NCBI GenBank assembly: GCA_023055425.1
Contig: JALGPY010000005.1
Location: 87,585,495-87,649,494, forward strand
Source: Linanthus parryae
Lineage: Eukaryota; Streptophyta; Magnoliopsida; Ericales; Polemoniaceae
Direction of reading: 5' to 3'
DNA length: 64,000 nucleotides
Below are positions 43,037-54,349 of this stretch, one piece after another. The notes below the pieces were generated by a model, which saw nothing but the letters and a program-made list of their open reading frames with translations, was not told the DNA's origin and did no database searches. Each line of letters begins with the position of its first letter. Position 1 is the first letter of the stretch. Position numbers and translations under genes: made by a program.

Positions 43037-44958
43037 AAAAGACACTTTAACCCCCTTAGGTTGATGAAGGACTTTTTCACCTCTTCTGTTTGGCAAAAGG
43101 ACAATTTCACCCATTGTGTGTGCGGAAATTTAGAGAACTTACACCCCCTTTTATAATGTGGTTAGGCTAGAGTTAGGGTCTGTCCTGTAGTGTTTTGATG
43201 CATGTTACGCAGTGGAAATACAATAAAATTATTCTGCTTAAAACCATCCATGAATCGTAGGTGAGCATCATAACATGATGAAGAGAAAAATGTTACCTCA
43301 ATCGTACCAGACTGGGACGATCACTTTGCGCAGAAATAGTGTCCACGCCTCTGCAGAATTCCACACCGTAGGATCTCCAACTGGAACTTCCTCTACTGTT
43401 TGTGCTAGCATTGTAGAAGAAGGAGGAATCACCAAAGCAGCTTGATCCAATCAAGCTTGAACCAACAACATCAATGGAGGAGCCGTCGGGTACTAGGGGC
43501 GCCTCTTGGTGCGGTCGGGTACTAGGGGCGCCTCCTCTTGTGTCTCCTTCTCTTGCTCTAATTTTCATCATTATGAAATTACGGCTGGACTTATCTTTTT
43601 ATAATTAATAACTATTTATTAATTATAAAATTGTCCCACTACTAATTAGATCCAATAGTTTGGATTAACTTTTGTCTTAGTCCAGTTTGCTATTTAGTTC
43701 AGCTCAATATGCATGTTGTTGCACTTTGATCATTGATTCATTTAATTGTTAATTAATCCAACTAATTAACATCTACATCCAGTCTAATCATTTTGGTGTG
43801 TGACCCTACAAGTTCATATTACGTTTGTAGTAACAATTACAAACATTGAGCGGTGTCTGGCAACACATCAATGCTACCCAACTAATAGGAATTGTCAGTG
43901 ATCTGATAAACATTTGTGACCAATGTTACCGTGTTGTATAATCCCTTTGTCTTATCTATCTGGATTGGACACAAGACATGGTGTGTCACACTTGTATATC
44001 CAATCCAAAGTTTCTCGATCTGTGAGTAGACTTAGATAAACAAATAATATCAATATCAATATATATTTATTTGAGCATGGTCATGCGTTTCCCTAAGACT
44101 CACTCGTCGAATGGCCGTGGATATTTACTCCCGTAATGTGGGAGGGAAAAATCAAAATCCTCTCTACATCGCTACCATTTCTCAGCTTGTTTCATATCAT
44201 GTGCGATTATCGCTTTTATAGTTACCCAGTCACAGTGTAACGTTTGACGATATCAAAACATGATAACTCATAACTAAAGCATGTAGTGACTTCAAGTTGA
44301 AGGATCACAACACCATTGTCACTATGAGAACACTTGTGACATTCACATAACTCCCATGCAGCCTTCTCATGGCGGGTCAATCCAGTACGCCATTACTCCT
44401 AATGCGTACCCATGTGTTAGACTTGATATCCCCATCTCAATCTACCCACATACCAGCCTCGATGCAATAAAGTCGTCCTAATTAAATGTAGTACTCGACT
44501 AGGGATATATAAGAATACAACATATATGAAACAACCCGAAATTTAATTGCGTATTTTAAGAATAAATATGCATGTTTTATGGTAATATAGAGTGTAAACT
44601 GACATCTTGACCTTAATATTTGGTGGTATTATTTTTATAATGCTAAGTTCTAATAAAAATAACATGGTGCTATATGTCTACCACAATAATATTTGATAAC
44701 GTGTACACTATTATAGTATCACATATTTTACGCGGCAACTTTTATCGTGCTATTCCTATTATTACGGTACAATCACCACACCCAATTATTTACAACATGT
44801 CGGTAACATTTCTTCTGCAAGTCTTCATCTGCAACAAAGAAAATATAGTCAAATATTTATTTCCACAAAATATGGATCTTGCCAGATGAAAATAATTCAC
44901 GTTCACCTTCCTACAATTATTCACCTACATTTACTATTCTTTTCTTTATTTTTCTACC

Positions 44959-44966
44959 TATAAATA
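44959..44966 (+). promoter_or_regulatory. TATA box of the chromovirus LTR
   Basis: CTATAAATAGCC is a near-perfect plant TATA box; the copy in the 3' LTR is identical. The downstream sequence becomes C/A-rich with a run of CACCACC-type words, as in many long LTR leaders. Confidence 0.75.
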
Positions 44967-45866
44967 GCCATACAACTCCATGACTCCTCCACGGCAACTT
45001 CAAGCTCCATAGCCACCGCCACCATCATCCTCACTGTCAACACCAACTCTTCCATCTCCAACACCAACACCACTTCCACCAACACAACTCATTCACCTTA
45101 CCAAGAAAACACCATAGCCACCAAGTGTGTTACCTTCCCGAGAGCTTCACGTAACCACCCCATCCACCAATACCACCAACGACCACCGTTTGAGTCACGG
45201 CTACTACTAATCATTCCGTGACACTCCAAAGACTCCTTCTCAACCATTCGTAGAGACTCACGAGGTCCCAAAAGCTCATTCCATTTCACCGCCTACTTTA
45301 GCGAAAAATCGGTACAACTTCCTTACCTTACTTCGCATTCAACATATTCTTGCATATTCTTGCTCACACATGTCCCTAGAGTCATCCATGTTAATTTGGT
45401 CGAAAACGGAACGTTAGAAATCGTCATAGCTAATTATTTCATATTTTGGGGTAGTAGTTGTCTTTAACAATTACTTTCAGTCAATTTTTTAGGAATTAAA
45501 CGCTCTAAAAAGAGCAGTGTTTGAAACTACCGTCCATATATTTTTACATAAAAATGATAATTAGTGTCCCGGGAACCACCCACGTTATTTTTCGTCGAAA
45601 TCGGAAAAGTTAAAAAAATAATGTTTTGTAATGGGGTTAAAGTGTCTTTTAAGAAACTAGCAACAACTTGTTTTTGAGAATTTGATTACTTTAAGGGTAA
45701 ATGTGCTATTTCCTACCCTACCCATACTTTACTATAAGTACAAATGACTACCCTTGTTTTATTTTAGTATTTTATTAGTAAACTAATGTTAATTAAAATT
45801 AGGACTAGTGGTTAGCATATAAATAATTAGAGTTATTAAACTAAGATTAAGACGTGTAGATTAGTA

Positions 45867-46126
45867 CTACCTCTGTTTCTTCTCTTTCACCTTAGGAGGA
45901 CTTTTTTGCCCGTATCTGGGTCACTTTGACTCGGTGATTTGGATAGCAAAACAATGTAATTTTTTGATAATTTTTTCATCGTATTGTAGAGTAAAGTTTT
46001 CTCTACAAGATCATGTAAAGAGTACTGAATTCGTGTATCGTTTTCCTAACCAAATCACGGGATCAAAGTGACTCAGTGAATAGTGTCAAAAAGTAAAGTA
46101 AGGTGAAAGAGAAGAAACAGAGGTAG
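45867..46126. mobile_element. Stowaway-type MITE inside the 5' LTR (260 bp)
   Basis: CTACCTCTGTTTCTTCTCTT and its inverted copy at the other end, flanked by TA on both sides. The corresponding place in the 3' LTR reads GATTAGTATTAG with a single TA, an exact empty site. The sequence is related to the four copies near the receptor kinase (TTTTTTGATAATTTTTTCAT, GTGACTCAGTGAATAGTG). It is non-coding, so it was moved by a mariner-like transposase encoded elsewhere. Confidence 0.95.
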
Positions 46127-47248
46127 TATTAGTTTAGTAATTAAATAAATAAATAAATATTAACTATTTTGGACCAATAAAAATGTCCTAAGATTTTAAT
46201 TAGAGGAACACCGTTAAGACTTAAGTAGGTCACGTGCCTAATCATTAACTAGGATCAACACGCATATCATACATATTATATTAGCACTTGCATATTAAGC
46301 GATTAAGTGTTAATTAGGGTTTATCCTTATTTGTAGACACCGAGTTTACCGACGAAGGCTACGTCGAGTACATTTGAACCACAAACGGACGTGTAGGTGA
46401 GTTCGTAGGCTCAACCCTTACTCTCAAAACGCGTGTTTAACTATAATGCCTCTACTTGCTTTGACTCGGATATTAAATGTTTTTAAATCATGTTTACTTA
46501 ATACTTGTGCTTACTAAATATTTCATTTCGTTAATTGATCTACATTCTTTAACACGTTCAAATTAAATATTTCGGGAAGTTTACATGGTTGACCAAGCAA
46601 AGCTTGGGACTTAATATGGTAGACCAAGCAAGGCTTGGGACATGAGTCGAAGGTGACTCTATGAGTACCCCTGGGGCACATTAGCACAGGGTAAGGCTCT
46701 AGTACTACTCTCTTGGGACAAAAGCTTCCCTCGTAGGGGGTGTCGACACTTAAGGTCTAGTTGCCGAGGTGGAATTGGTTCGGACACGCGAATTACCTCG
46801 TCGTCCACACTGGATACGATATTGGTTATGGATCATCCTGATTAAATAATTAAACTGCTTTTTCGGAATAAGTAAATTTGGAATAACTTGTTGTGCCTCA
46901 TTCTTGTTTACGCGTTGTGATACGTTCTCGCTCAGTTTTCACTGACTTTTCAACTGTGGTGTCCTTGTTTTGTAAAACCACCACAGGAGAGGCCTACGCT
47001 GGGGATGGGAACGTCGAGTACTAGCGCAAGCATCACCTAGCCTAAATAAAGTAGTAATCTCACTATTTTCCGCTGTTTGTAAGATATTGGTTTGTAATAA
47101 CTCTGAACAAGGTTGTGAACGCTTTTATGTATTGAAGTATGTTTTTCTGAATCCGAAGCAAAGATCCTTTTCCTGATCATGGTGGGTAACTCTCCATGAG
47201 AAGGGCACGCCCAGACTTTCAGTAATGAAAATTTGGGGGTGTTACAGT

Positions 47249-47260
47249 TGGTATCAGAGC
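47249..47260 (+). other. Primer-binding site (tRNA initiator-Met)
   Basis: TGGTATCAGAGC starts two bases after the LTR end at 47246, the standard primer site of chromoviruses. It confirms the 5' LTR boundary and the orientation. Confidence 0.92.
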
Positions 47261-47486
47261 TACTTTGGATTCAAAGTTTAATACACCCTAATTAAAGTGG
47301 AAATCGATTTTCGAAAAAAAAATAATAAATAAAACGCAAGATCTTTTTTCACAAAAATGGATTAGGGAAAGATAAAATATGAACTTAAGGAATGAGAACG
47401 GGGGAAAAAGGGTACCAACGATAATGTGAGAAGCATGCTCTATTTACGAGGTATAACAGGACACTAAACGTGTAATTCCTTTCTAG

Positions 47487-47945
47487 ATGGAAATCTGGAA
47501 GAGTCGCGAGCTAGACAGTGACCACCCGGTCAACACCACCTTGGGTGATGGGGAGGATTTTACCGACTACCTCGAGCGTATGATTGACCGATGTTCCGAT
47601 TGGGTGGACATGCATGAGGGCTACACCGAGAGCAGATTTTTGAACCCGAAGGTCATTACGTACTGCATGCTAGCGGCATTGCCCAATCGACAACCCTGGA
47701 TCCTACTTAAGGAGCGATACCAAGATGCCATCACAGGCAATTTCTTCCCGAACCCCTATGTGTACCCCCTCATACCCTGTCCACGAACACTTCCAGACCT
47801 AATGCTAGGAGTCAAGGAGCACTGGGAGAGACGAAGATTTTCTGGTAATGTCTATAGGAGGCGTAGAAAGTGCAAACCGAGACCGAGATGCAGAATAACA
47901 ACTGCGAGGAAGAGTGTGTTAGCCCGCCCAGGTTTGCCTAAATGA
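47487..47945 (+). CDS. Leader ORF 1 of the chromovirus (152 aa, sense)
   Basis: Unrecognised protein in the 2.3-kb leader between primer site and gag. The N-terminal part (TLGDGEDFTDYLERMIDRC, then LNPKVITYCMLAALPNRQPW) faintly recalls the helical pattern of a retrotransposon capsid (GEDF..YL.RM and a LP..W motif), but the match is weak. The C-terminus is strongly basic (RRRRKCKPRPRCR) and could bind nucleic acid. The ATG follows TTCCTTTCTAG, which would serve as a splice acceptor for an LTR-driven transcript. Downstream, AATAAA (48068-48073) and an A10 run (48108-48117) look like a transcript end. No frame defect is visible. Whether it is translated is unknown. Confidence 0.5.
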   Translation: MEIWKSRELDSDHPVNTTLGDGEDFTDYLERMIDRCSDWVDMHEGYTESRFLNPKVITYCMLAALPNRQPWILLKERYQDAITGNFFPNPYVYPLIPCPRTLPDLMLGVKEHWERRRFSGNVYRRRRKCKPRPRCRITTARKSVLARPGLPK

Positions 47946-48107
47946 ATGGTTGGGTCTAGCTAAGCGTGTTATTATGATGCCTAAGTATTATGTGTGCGAA
48001 TAATTATGTGGTGTGCCTTAATGATCTTGTTGTGTGTACTTGTACTACGTAGTCATGTTGATCTTGTAATAAAAGACTTCTTGTTAGAAATATTGGTAAC
48101 TCATTGC

Positions 48108-48117
48108 AAAAAAAAAA
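48108..48117 (+). terminator. A10 run after AATAAA: transcript end or old poly(A) tail
   Basis: AATAAA at 48068-48073 is followed 34 nt later by ten A residues. This could be the genomic trace of a reverse-transcribed, polyadenylated RNA that was captured by the leader, or a chance homopolymer. The antisense ORF 48159-48365 converges on it from the right with its own AATAAA (plus-strand TTTATT about 48124-48129). Confidence 0.35.
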
Positions 48118-48158
48118 TGTGACTTTTATTCAAAAAGGAAAAATAGGAAATAACTACA

Positions 48159-48365
48159 TCACTGGTACTTCATCCTTTCGTACATCGCTGTCTCCTGTTT
48201 TTCCCAACGAAATGCTACCAACATGAGAATGAAGCCGAACAACCAAATCAGAAGGAAAGGGAGCAATGGCTGATTGATGAAGGGGAAGCCGAGTCGCACG
48301 AAGAGGACCACCACATACAACGTAAGGATTAGTGCCATAATAGCCATAGTACCCTCCGAAGACAT
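48159..48365 (-). CDS. Leader ORF 2, antisense two-helix membrane protein (68 aa)
   Basis: A small protein with two strongly hydrophobic segments (about residues 7-27, MAIMALILTLYVVVLFVRLG, and 32-53, PLLPFLLIWLFGFILMLVAF) followed by a charged tail (RWEKQETAMYERMKYQ). It predicts an integral membrane hairpin with no family that I recognise. A TATA box lies about 46 bases before the ATG on the same strand, and an AATAAA lies about 30 bases past the stop. These make it a compact transcription unit running against gag-pol. The function is unknown. Confidence 0.5.
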   Translation of the reverse strand: MSSEGTMAIMALILTLYVVVLFVRLGFPFINQPLLPFLLIWLFGFILMLVAFRWEKQETAMYERMKYQ

Positions 48366-48410
48366 TTCTATATATGTTTGAGTTGTGAGAGTCGTATGGT
48401 ACGAAACTTC

Positions 48411-48418
48411 TATTTATA
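48411..48418 (-). promoter_or_regulatory. TATA box for leader ORF 2
   Basis: On the minus strand the sequence reads TTTCTATAAATAGAAG, a perfect plant TATA box, 46-53 bases before the ATG at 48365. Transcription would begin near 48380, giving a leader of some 15-20 nt; this short spacing is the only weak point. Confidence 0.5.
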
Positions 48419-48725
48419 GAAACTCCAAGGACATCAATTTACGTTTCTAACCTCCCTACTAGCCGTTATACGCATAGGTTGAAGGGTATAATTGACTTTT
48501 AGCCTTTTATAGCCGTTGGAGGGACTGCTGACCGTTGGAGGAAAAAAAAATGTTCCTTTTCTGTAATTATAACCGTTGGGGGGCAATTAGGTCATAATAA
48601 TAATATTCTGCTAAACATGCTTAGGACTAATAATTCATTACTTCCTTAAGAACGGAGAAAATACAATGCCGAGACCATTACACTTAGAGACACATAGTAC
48701 AACACTGAATATGACCATGGACTAT

Positions 48726-49196
48726 CTAGGAACGAGCATTCTGTGACCCTTCATTACGTGTCTGTCTTCTAGGATCAGCTAGATCCCGAATAGCATGACG
48801 AGCGTGCCGAAAAAGCCATTCAATAACTTGGGTGTCATTGTGGAGCCTAAGCAACCGCCCCAATTGACCCAGGCGAACGTGAACCTCTTCTGAGAGCATG
48901 ACCGAACATGCACGAGCAGCGAAACGTGGCCGACCCACTGGTCGAGATGGCAAAATTGAGGATGACCTCGGCACCGAAGGTGCCGAAGGTGGAGTTGGAT
49001 ATGGCATTGGGATGCTGCATAGCCAAGGGAGGGGACCCGACGAATCTCTATGGAAAGAAGAAATACCAAAGATAGCCTCTGTCTCCGAAATAACGCACAC
49101 CGGCTCAGGCTCTGGTATAGGCACCGAGGGATTCGGAAGAGCTAAGGACCACGAGGACGGAGAAGGAGGGGGAGTCCTTGTGGGAGACTCAGACAT
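48726..49196 (-). CDS. Leader ORF 3, antisense protein with TCP-like C-terminus (156 aa)
   Basis: Antisense to gag-pol and tandem with the membrane ORF. Residues 1-95 are Pro/Ser-rich and low in order. Residues about 92-143 (GRPRFAARACSVMLSEE, then VRLGQLGRLLRL, then DTQVIEWLFRHARHAIRDL) follow the layout of the plant TCP DNA-binding domain: a basic stretch, helix I, a loop, and helix II with the (A/V)(D/E)WL..xAxxAI..L signature. I see this as a pattern match only; the basic region is poor in the usual RR/RVRL residues. A TATA-like CCTATATTAG lies about 80 bases before the ATG (49275-49284). If real, it would be a transposon-borne regulator-like protein. Confidence 0.5.
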   Translation of the reverse strand: MSESPTRTPPPSPSSWSLALPNPSVPIPEPEPVCVISETEAIFGISSFHRDSSGPLPWLCSIPMPYPTPPSAPSVPRSSSILPSRPVGRPRFAARACSVMLSEEVHVRLGQLGRLLRLHNDTQVIEWLFRHARHAIRDLADPRRQTRNEGSQNARS

Positions 49197-49531
49197 GGCG
49201 ATGCCTAAAGGACCATAGCAACTTAGAAAATGAGTTCAAGGAGGGGTGTGGTACGTTCTATCTGAGGTGAAGGTCTAATATAGGCAATAAGAAGAACTGT
49301 TAGGGGAACCATACCCGCAAACTAAGAAGAGTGCATCGTAAACTTGTCTCCTTATTCCAAGCCACTGAGACTTTTGACTACGAATGTTTGACCATCGACC
49401 TAGTTGGCAACACATCAGGGAACACAGCATAGATATTGTAACCCCTAATTTATAATGCTTAGATACGTGTTACCATTAGCCTTTCCCTGAGTGAACTAAT
49501 CTAACTGCGCTATTGTAATAGGAACTCGAAA
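49197..49531. other. Leader segment between antisense ORF 3 and gag
   Basis: 335 bp holding, on the minus strand, the presumed promoter of ORF 3 (TATA-like word at 49275-49284) and, on the plus strand, the end of the gag leader. CTATTGTAATAG followed by GAACTCGAAAATG just before the gag start could act as a splice acceptor, which would let an LTR transcript skip the three leader ORFs. Confidence 0.4.
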
Positions 49532-52500
49532 ATGTCGGCAACAAGGAGGAGCGCCCAAATGGAGGAACTACTCATACACTATTGTGATCTCGTTGCGCGG
49601 AGAGAAGAGAAGGAACAAAGAGAAGAGAGGGAAAGAGAAGAGAGAGAACAAAGGGAACATGTTGGGACAAACTGGGCTAAGAGAGTTGCCGAGAGAAACC
49701 CAACCTACTACCTGGGGCAAGAGGACCCAGTAACCCTCGAGAACTGGATCCGAAAAATGGAGAAAATCCTGATCTCTGTCGGTTGCCCACCCGACCAAAA
49801 GGTGGATATAGTGGCACTCTACCTCGACGAAGAGGCAGATACCTGGTGGACCCTCAATAAGGACAGGTTGATGGCCCATGGTAACCTTGACTGGGAAACA
49901 TTTGTGGAAGCACTGAGGGAACGCTTCTATCCCTTCCATGTTAGGGACCTGAAGTATGAAGAGTTTTTGACCCTGAAGCAAGGCAACATGACGGTGTCGG
50001 AATACTACAGTAAGTTCACAGAATTGTCGCGCTTTGCCGGGGCACTGGTGGAAACCGAAGAATTGAAGGTCAGACGCTTCGTCAAAGGACTTCGCTACGG
50101 CATCCAGAGGGACGTGATTCCTGCTAGGAGTGCTAACCTAAGGGAGGCGTACGAAGTAGCAGCTCTCATTGGGGAAGTCGAGGGGGTGCAAGGGAATCGG
50201 GCCAACAAGAGGAAGGAGGAAGAAGTAAACAACTCCAAGGAACACAACCATGCTAACAAGAGGTCCAAACCCAACACATCCGAGGGATACCGTGGAATGA
50301 ACCGCACTAACTTCGGGAACTACAACACTGACGCCAACGGACGACCCCGTCACTACCATTGCAAGCAATGTGGTAGAGACCACCCTGGAGTTGACTGCGA
50401 AGGAAAGACCGTGGAATGTTTCTACTGTAAGAAGCGTGGCCACCGAGTGTTTGAGTGTAACGCTAAGAAAGCTGATCTCCAGAATGGTAGGGCAGGAGGG
50501 AGCGGATACCCGAGACAGAACCAGGGAAACCCTCGCCCGAACTACCAGCATGGAAACAAGTACCCACCTAACAATAACCAATTCGGAGGAAATGGTCGCG
50601 GAAACATCAACAATCAGGCAGGGAAAACCCAAGGGAACAACTACAACGCACCTGCAGGAAGCAACAACCGGAATGCACAACCAGCTGGGAACGGGAGCAA
50701 TAACAACAAGGGGAACGGAAACCCGAGGAGCGCGGGGCAAATCTATGCCATGAACCAGACGGAAGCAGACGCTGCGACGAACGTGGTTACTGGTACATTC
50801 TTAGTTCACAACACTCCTGCTTACGTACTCTTTGATAGTGGAGCATCCTATTCTTTCATATCGTCATCTCTTGCTAGAAAACTAGGACTTCAATCCTCTC
50901 CTATGAACCCTGTGTCTATATCTACACCTGCAAAACGGGTAGTAAATTGTGATTCCATCATAAGGGGAGTAGTCATAACCATCCAGAAAAGTGAGATACC
51001 CACTGACTTAATCCTCTTCGACCTACAAAACCTTGACGTTATCCTAGGAATGGACTGGCTAGGAAAACACCATGCTCATATAGATTGTCGTAACCAAAAG
51101 GTAAGCCTTAGAGGACCAGATGGGAATAGAATCTCTCACATAGGAATCACCGAGAAACCCAATGTCAAGATTGTGTCTGCACTTTCTGTAGTTAAAGCCA
51201 TAAGTAAGGGTCACCAAGCCTATCTATGTTCTGTACGAGACGATAGTGTGGGAACGATGAAACTTGAGGACATCCCAGTTGTTCATGAGTTTCCCGATGT
51301 ATTTCCCGACGAGATTCCAGGAATGCCACCTCAAAGAGCCGTCGAGTTTACCATCGACCTTGTACCAGGGACAGGACCGATCTGCAAAGCACCTTATAGG
51401 ATGGCGCCAGTAGAGCTAGAAGAGTTGAAGGAACAACTAAGGGAGCTTTTGGATAAGGGGTATATCAAGCCGAGTGTTTCACCATGGGGGGCACCAGTCT
51501 TGTTTGTCAAGAAGAAGGATGGTAGTTTAAGACTGTGCATTGATTACAGGGAGCTTAACAATGTGACCGTCAAAAACCGATATCCACTTCCAAGGATAGA
51601 TGACCTCTTTGACCAGCTACAGGGAGCCGATACCTTTTCCAAGATCGACTTAAGGTCAGGTTATCACCAGTTAAGGGTAGCCGAGAAGGATATCCCTAAG
51701 ACTGCCTTTAGAACCAGATATGGGCATTACGAGTTCACTGTTATGCCTTTTGGTCTAACCAATGCTCCTGCTGTATTCATGGATGTGATGAACCGGGTCA
51801 TGAAACCTTACTTGGACCGCTTTGTGGTAGTGTTCATTGATGACATTTTGGTGTACTCTAAGGGGAAAGAAGAACACAAGGAACACCTTAGAGCAGTTTT
51901 GCAAACCCTGAGGCAAGAACAGTTGTATGCTAAGTTCTCCAAGTGCGAATTTTGGCTGGATAGGGTACCTTTCTTGGGACACATAATATCTAAGGAGGGT
52001 ATTTCTGTAGACCCAGGAAAGATAACCGCTGTTAGGGATTGGCAACGACCCAAGAGTGCAACAGACATCCGTAGTTTCTTGGGACTAGCAGGTTATTACC
52101 GGAGATTCGTGAAGGATTTTTCCAAAATAGCCAGACCACTGACCAATCTGATGAAGAAAACCACCAAATACCATTGGGATGAGAAATGTGAGGAAGCCTT
52201 CCAAACCCTAAAAGAAAGGCTAACCACAGCACCTATTCTGACCCTACCATCAGAGTCGAGGGAGTTTGAGGTCTATAGTGATGCTTCGAAACACGGGTTA
52301 GGATGTGTTCTAATGCAAGAAGGGAAGGTGATTGCATATGCTTCACGACAGCTAAAATCTTATGAGGAGAATTACCCAACTCATGACCTAGAGCTAGCCG
52401 CGATTGTCCACGCATTGAAAATTTGGAGACACTACCTTTATGGTGCAACCTGTAAGATTTTCACCGACCACAAAAGCCTTAAGTATTTGTTTACCCAAAA

Positions 52501-54211
52501 GGACTTGAACATGAGGCAAAGGAGATGGTTGGATTTGATCAAGGACTATGAACTACAAATCCAATACCATGAAGGAAAGGCAAATGTAGTTGCAGACGCC
52601 TTAAGCAGAAAGACGAGCCATACCATCAATGCGTTAAGAATCTTACCAAGGGAGTTGCGAAATGACATTCAGAAACTAGGAATTGAAATCAATAAGAATG
52701 GAGCAAGGGAAGAAGTGTTGTGCAATTTAGTAGCCACCCTAGACATCTTTGAAGAAATTAGAAAAGGACAACCAGGAGATGTAAAGCTAGAAAGGATCAG
52801 GAAGAAGATCGAGGATGGATCGACCAAGGACTTCCGAGTACACGACGATGGGAGCATAAGGTACAAAGAGAGATGGTGTGTACCCCAGAAGTGTACGGAG
52901 GTTAAGGAACGACTAATGAAGGAAGCCCACAACACGCCATACTCAGTCCATCCAGGAGGTGATAAATTGTACAAGGACCTGAAGAAGCAGTTCTGGTGGC
53001 CAAGGATGAAGAACGAAGTTGCAGAGTTTGTAGCTCGATGCCTCACTTGCCAAAAGGTGAAGTTCGAACACAAGAGGAAAGGAGGTTTGGTGCAACCTTT
53101 AGAAGTACCCATGTGGAAATGGGATTCCATCTCGATGGACTTCGTGACTGCTTTGCCAGTGACGAAGAATGGCCTCAACCAGATTTGGGTTGTGGTGGAC
53201 AGATTGACAAAGACGGCAAGGTTCATCCCAATGAAGGACACTTGGGATATGGAACACCGAGCGGACGCATACATTAAAAATATCGTTCGATACCATGGAG
53301 TGCCAAAGGACATCGTGTCAGACCGAGACCCAAACTTTCTGTCACATTTCTGGCAAGCATTACAGAAAGCCTTAGGAACTCAGCTAAAGTTCAGTACCGC
53401 TTTCCACCCAGCTACTGATGGACAGACAGAACGAACCATACAGACCCTGGAGGATATGCTACGAGCATGTGTCATGGATTTCCAAGGTTCTTGGGTAGAC
53501 CGGTTGCCACTAATAGAGTTCTCGTACAACAACAGTTACCACGCAAGTATAGGGATGGCACCCTATGAGGCACTGTACGGGCGAAAATGTAGGACACCCT
53601 TGTGTTGGAACGACATCAGCGAGACGCTAGTATTAGGGCCACAAATGATTGAGGAGATGATGAGTCAGGTCAGAATCATCCAACAGCGGATGAAAGCAGC
53701 TCAGGATCGACAGAAGTCTTATGCTGACCAGAAACGAAGACCCGTGGAGTTTCAGGTTGGAGAAAAGGTCTTCCTGAAGGTATCACCGACCAAAGGAGTC
53801 TCTCGTTTCAATCAGAAAGGAAAACTCAGTCCCAAGTTCATCGGTCCCTACGACGTACTAGACAGGATAGGAGAAGTAGCCTACCGCTTAGATCTTCCTT
53901 CCAATTTAGGTCGAGTCCATAACGTCTTCCATGTGTCTCAACTTAAGAAGTACATTCCAGACCCATCACATATCCTAGATCCTGAACCCTTGGAATTAGA
54001 CCCTATTCCTACATCCGAAGAACATCCTGTTAAAATCCTAGACTCAAAAACTAGAAAGACTCGTACCACGTCAACCACGTTAGTCAAAGTGTTATGGAAC
54101 AGTCATCTGACTGAAAATGTCACCTGGGAAGCTGAAGCCGACATGAAACAACGATATCCACACTTATTTGACCAGGTACTAACTCGAGTGACGAGGACGT
54201 CACTCCTTTAA
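49532..54211 (+). CDS. Chromovirus gag-pol polyprotein with chromodomain (1559 aa)
   Basis: One uninterrupted ORF carrying all functions. Gag: charged N-terminus (residues 20-45, E/R repeats), Retrotrans_gag at about 60-200, two CCHC knuckles ([13 protein letters not shown] about 275 and [14 protein letters not shown] about 295), and a Gly/Asn-rich linker. Protease: [10 protein letters not shown] (about 432). [31 protein letters not shown] (about 767). RNase [22 protein letters not shown]. Integrase: [11 protein letters not shown] with [31 protein letters not shown], and a GPY/F-like module ([18 protein letters not shown]). A C-terminal chromodomain (about 1500-1550) contains [18 protein letters not shown], which may steer integration. 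The single frame and intact motifs fit an autonomous Tekay/Del-type element. Confidence 0.97.
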   Translation: MSATRRSAQMEELLIHYCDLVARREEKEQREEREREEREQREHVGTNWAKRVAERNPTYYLGQEDPVTLENWIRKMEKILISVGCPPDQKVDIVALYLDEEADTWWTLNKDRLMAHGNLDWETFVEALRERFYPFHVRDLKYEEFLTLKQGNMTVSEYYSKFTELSRFAGALVETEELKVRRFVKGLRYGIQRDVIPARSANLREAYEVAALIGEVEGVQGNRANKRKEEEVNNSKEHNHANKRSKPNTSEGYRGMNRTNFGNYNTDANGRPRHYHCKQCGRDHPGVDCEGKTVECFYCKKRGHRVFECNAKKADLQNGRAGGSGYPRQNQGNPRPNYQHGNKYPPNNNQFGGNGRGNINNQAGKTQGNNYNAPAGSNNRNAQPAGNGSNNNKGNGNPRSAGQIYAMNQTEADAATNVVTGTFLVHNTPAYVLFDSGASYSFISSSLARKLGLQSSPMNPVSISTPAKRVVNCDSIIRGVVITIQKSEIPTDLILFDLQNLDVILGMDWLGKHHAHIDCRNQKVSLRGPDGNRISHIGITEKPNVKIVSALSVVKAISKGHQAYLCSVRDDSVGTMKLEDIPVVHEFPDVFPDEIPGMPPQRAVEFTIDLVPGTGPICKAPYRMAPVELEELKEQLRELLDKGYIKPSVSPWGAPVLFVKKKDGSLRLCIDYRELNNVTVKNRYPLPRIDDLFDQLQGADTFSKIDLRSGYHQLRVAEKDIPKTAFRTRYGHYEFTVMPFGLTNAPAVFMDVMNRVMKPYLDRFVVVFIDDILVYSKGKEEHKEHLRAVLQTLRQEQLYAKFSKCEFWLDRVPFLGHIISKEGISVDPGKITAVRDWQRPKSATDIRSFLGLAGYYRRFVKDFSKIARPLTNLMKKTTKYHWDEKCEEAFQTLKERLTTAPILTLPSESREFEVYSDASKHGLGCVLMQEGKVIAYASRQLKSYEENYPTHDLELAAIVHALKIWRHYLYGATCKIFTDHKSLKYLFTQKDLNMRQRRWLDLIKDYELQIQYHEGKANVVADALSRKTSHTINALRILPRELRNDIQKLGIEINKNGAREEVLCNLVATLDIFEEIRKGQPGDVKLERIRKKIEDGSTKDFRVHDDGSIRYKERWCVPQKCTEVKERLMKEAHNTPYSVHPGGDKLYKDLKKQFWWPRMKNEVAEFVARCLTCQKVKFEHKRKGGLVQPLEVPMWKWDSISMDFVTALPVTKNGLNQIWVVVDRLTKTARFIPMKDTWDMEHRADAYIKNIVRYHGVPKDIVSDRDPNFLSHFWQALQKALGTQLKFSTAFHPATDGQTERTIQTLEDMLRACVMDFQGSWVDRLPLIEFSYNNSYHASIGMAPYEALYGRKCRTPLCWNDISETLVLGPQMIEEMMSQVRIIQQRMKAAQDRQKSYADQKRRPVEFQVGEKVFLKVSPTKGVSRFNQKGKLSPKFIGPYDVLDRIGEVAYRLDLPSNLGRVHNVFHVSQLKKYIPDPSHILDPEPLELDPIPTSEEHPVKILDSKTRKTRTTSTTLVKVLWNSHLTENVTWEAEADMKQRYPHLFDQVLTRVTRTSLL

Positions 54212-54336
54212 GGGGGAGGAGATCGTCGCACTTTTATTGTCACACGTTCATACTACATTACATACATTGCATTCTTATCATTACATTTACCTCTATGAGA
54301 TATTATCTTTGCGCTTCGAGGACGAAGCTTGATCTT

Positions 54337-54349
54337 AAGGAGGGAAGGA
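54337..54349 (+). other. Polypurine tract of the chromovirus
   Basis: AAGGAGGGAAGGA directly precedes the 3' LTR start at 54350 and primes plus-strand synthesis. The region 54212-54336 between pol and the PPT is short and non-coding. Confidence 0.88.

Larger units (their letters stand above)
44527..47246 (+). repeat. 5' LTR of the young chromovirus (2720 bp with MITE)
   Basis: TGAAACAACCCG to GGGGGTGTTACA. A TATA box (44959-44966) and an AATAAA (47045-47050) suggest that transcription starts near 44995 and that poly(A) addition is near 47070, giving an unusually long R region of about 2 kb that includes the MITE. Contains two copies of GACCAAGCAA.GCTTGGGAC (about 46590-46645). Confidence 0.95.

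Noticed and set aside
44674..44889. 71-codon ORF occurring twice (also 54497-54712)
   Set aside because: It is duplicated only because it lies in both LTRs of the same young element, upstream of the TATA box.
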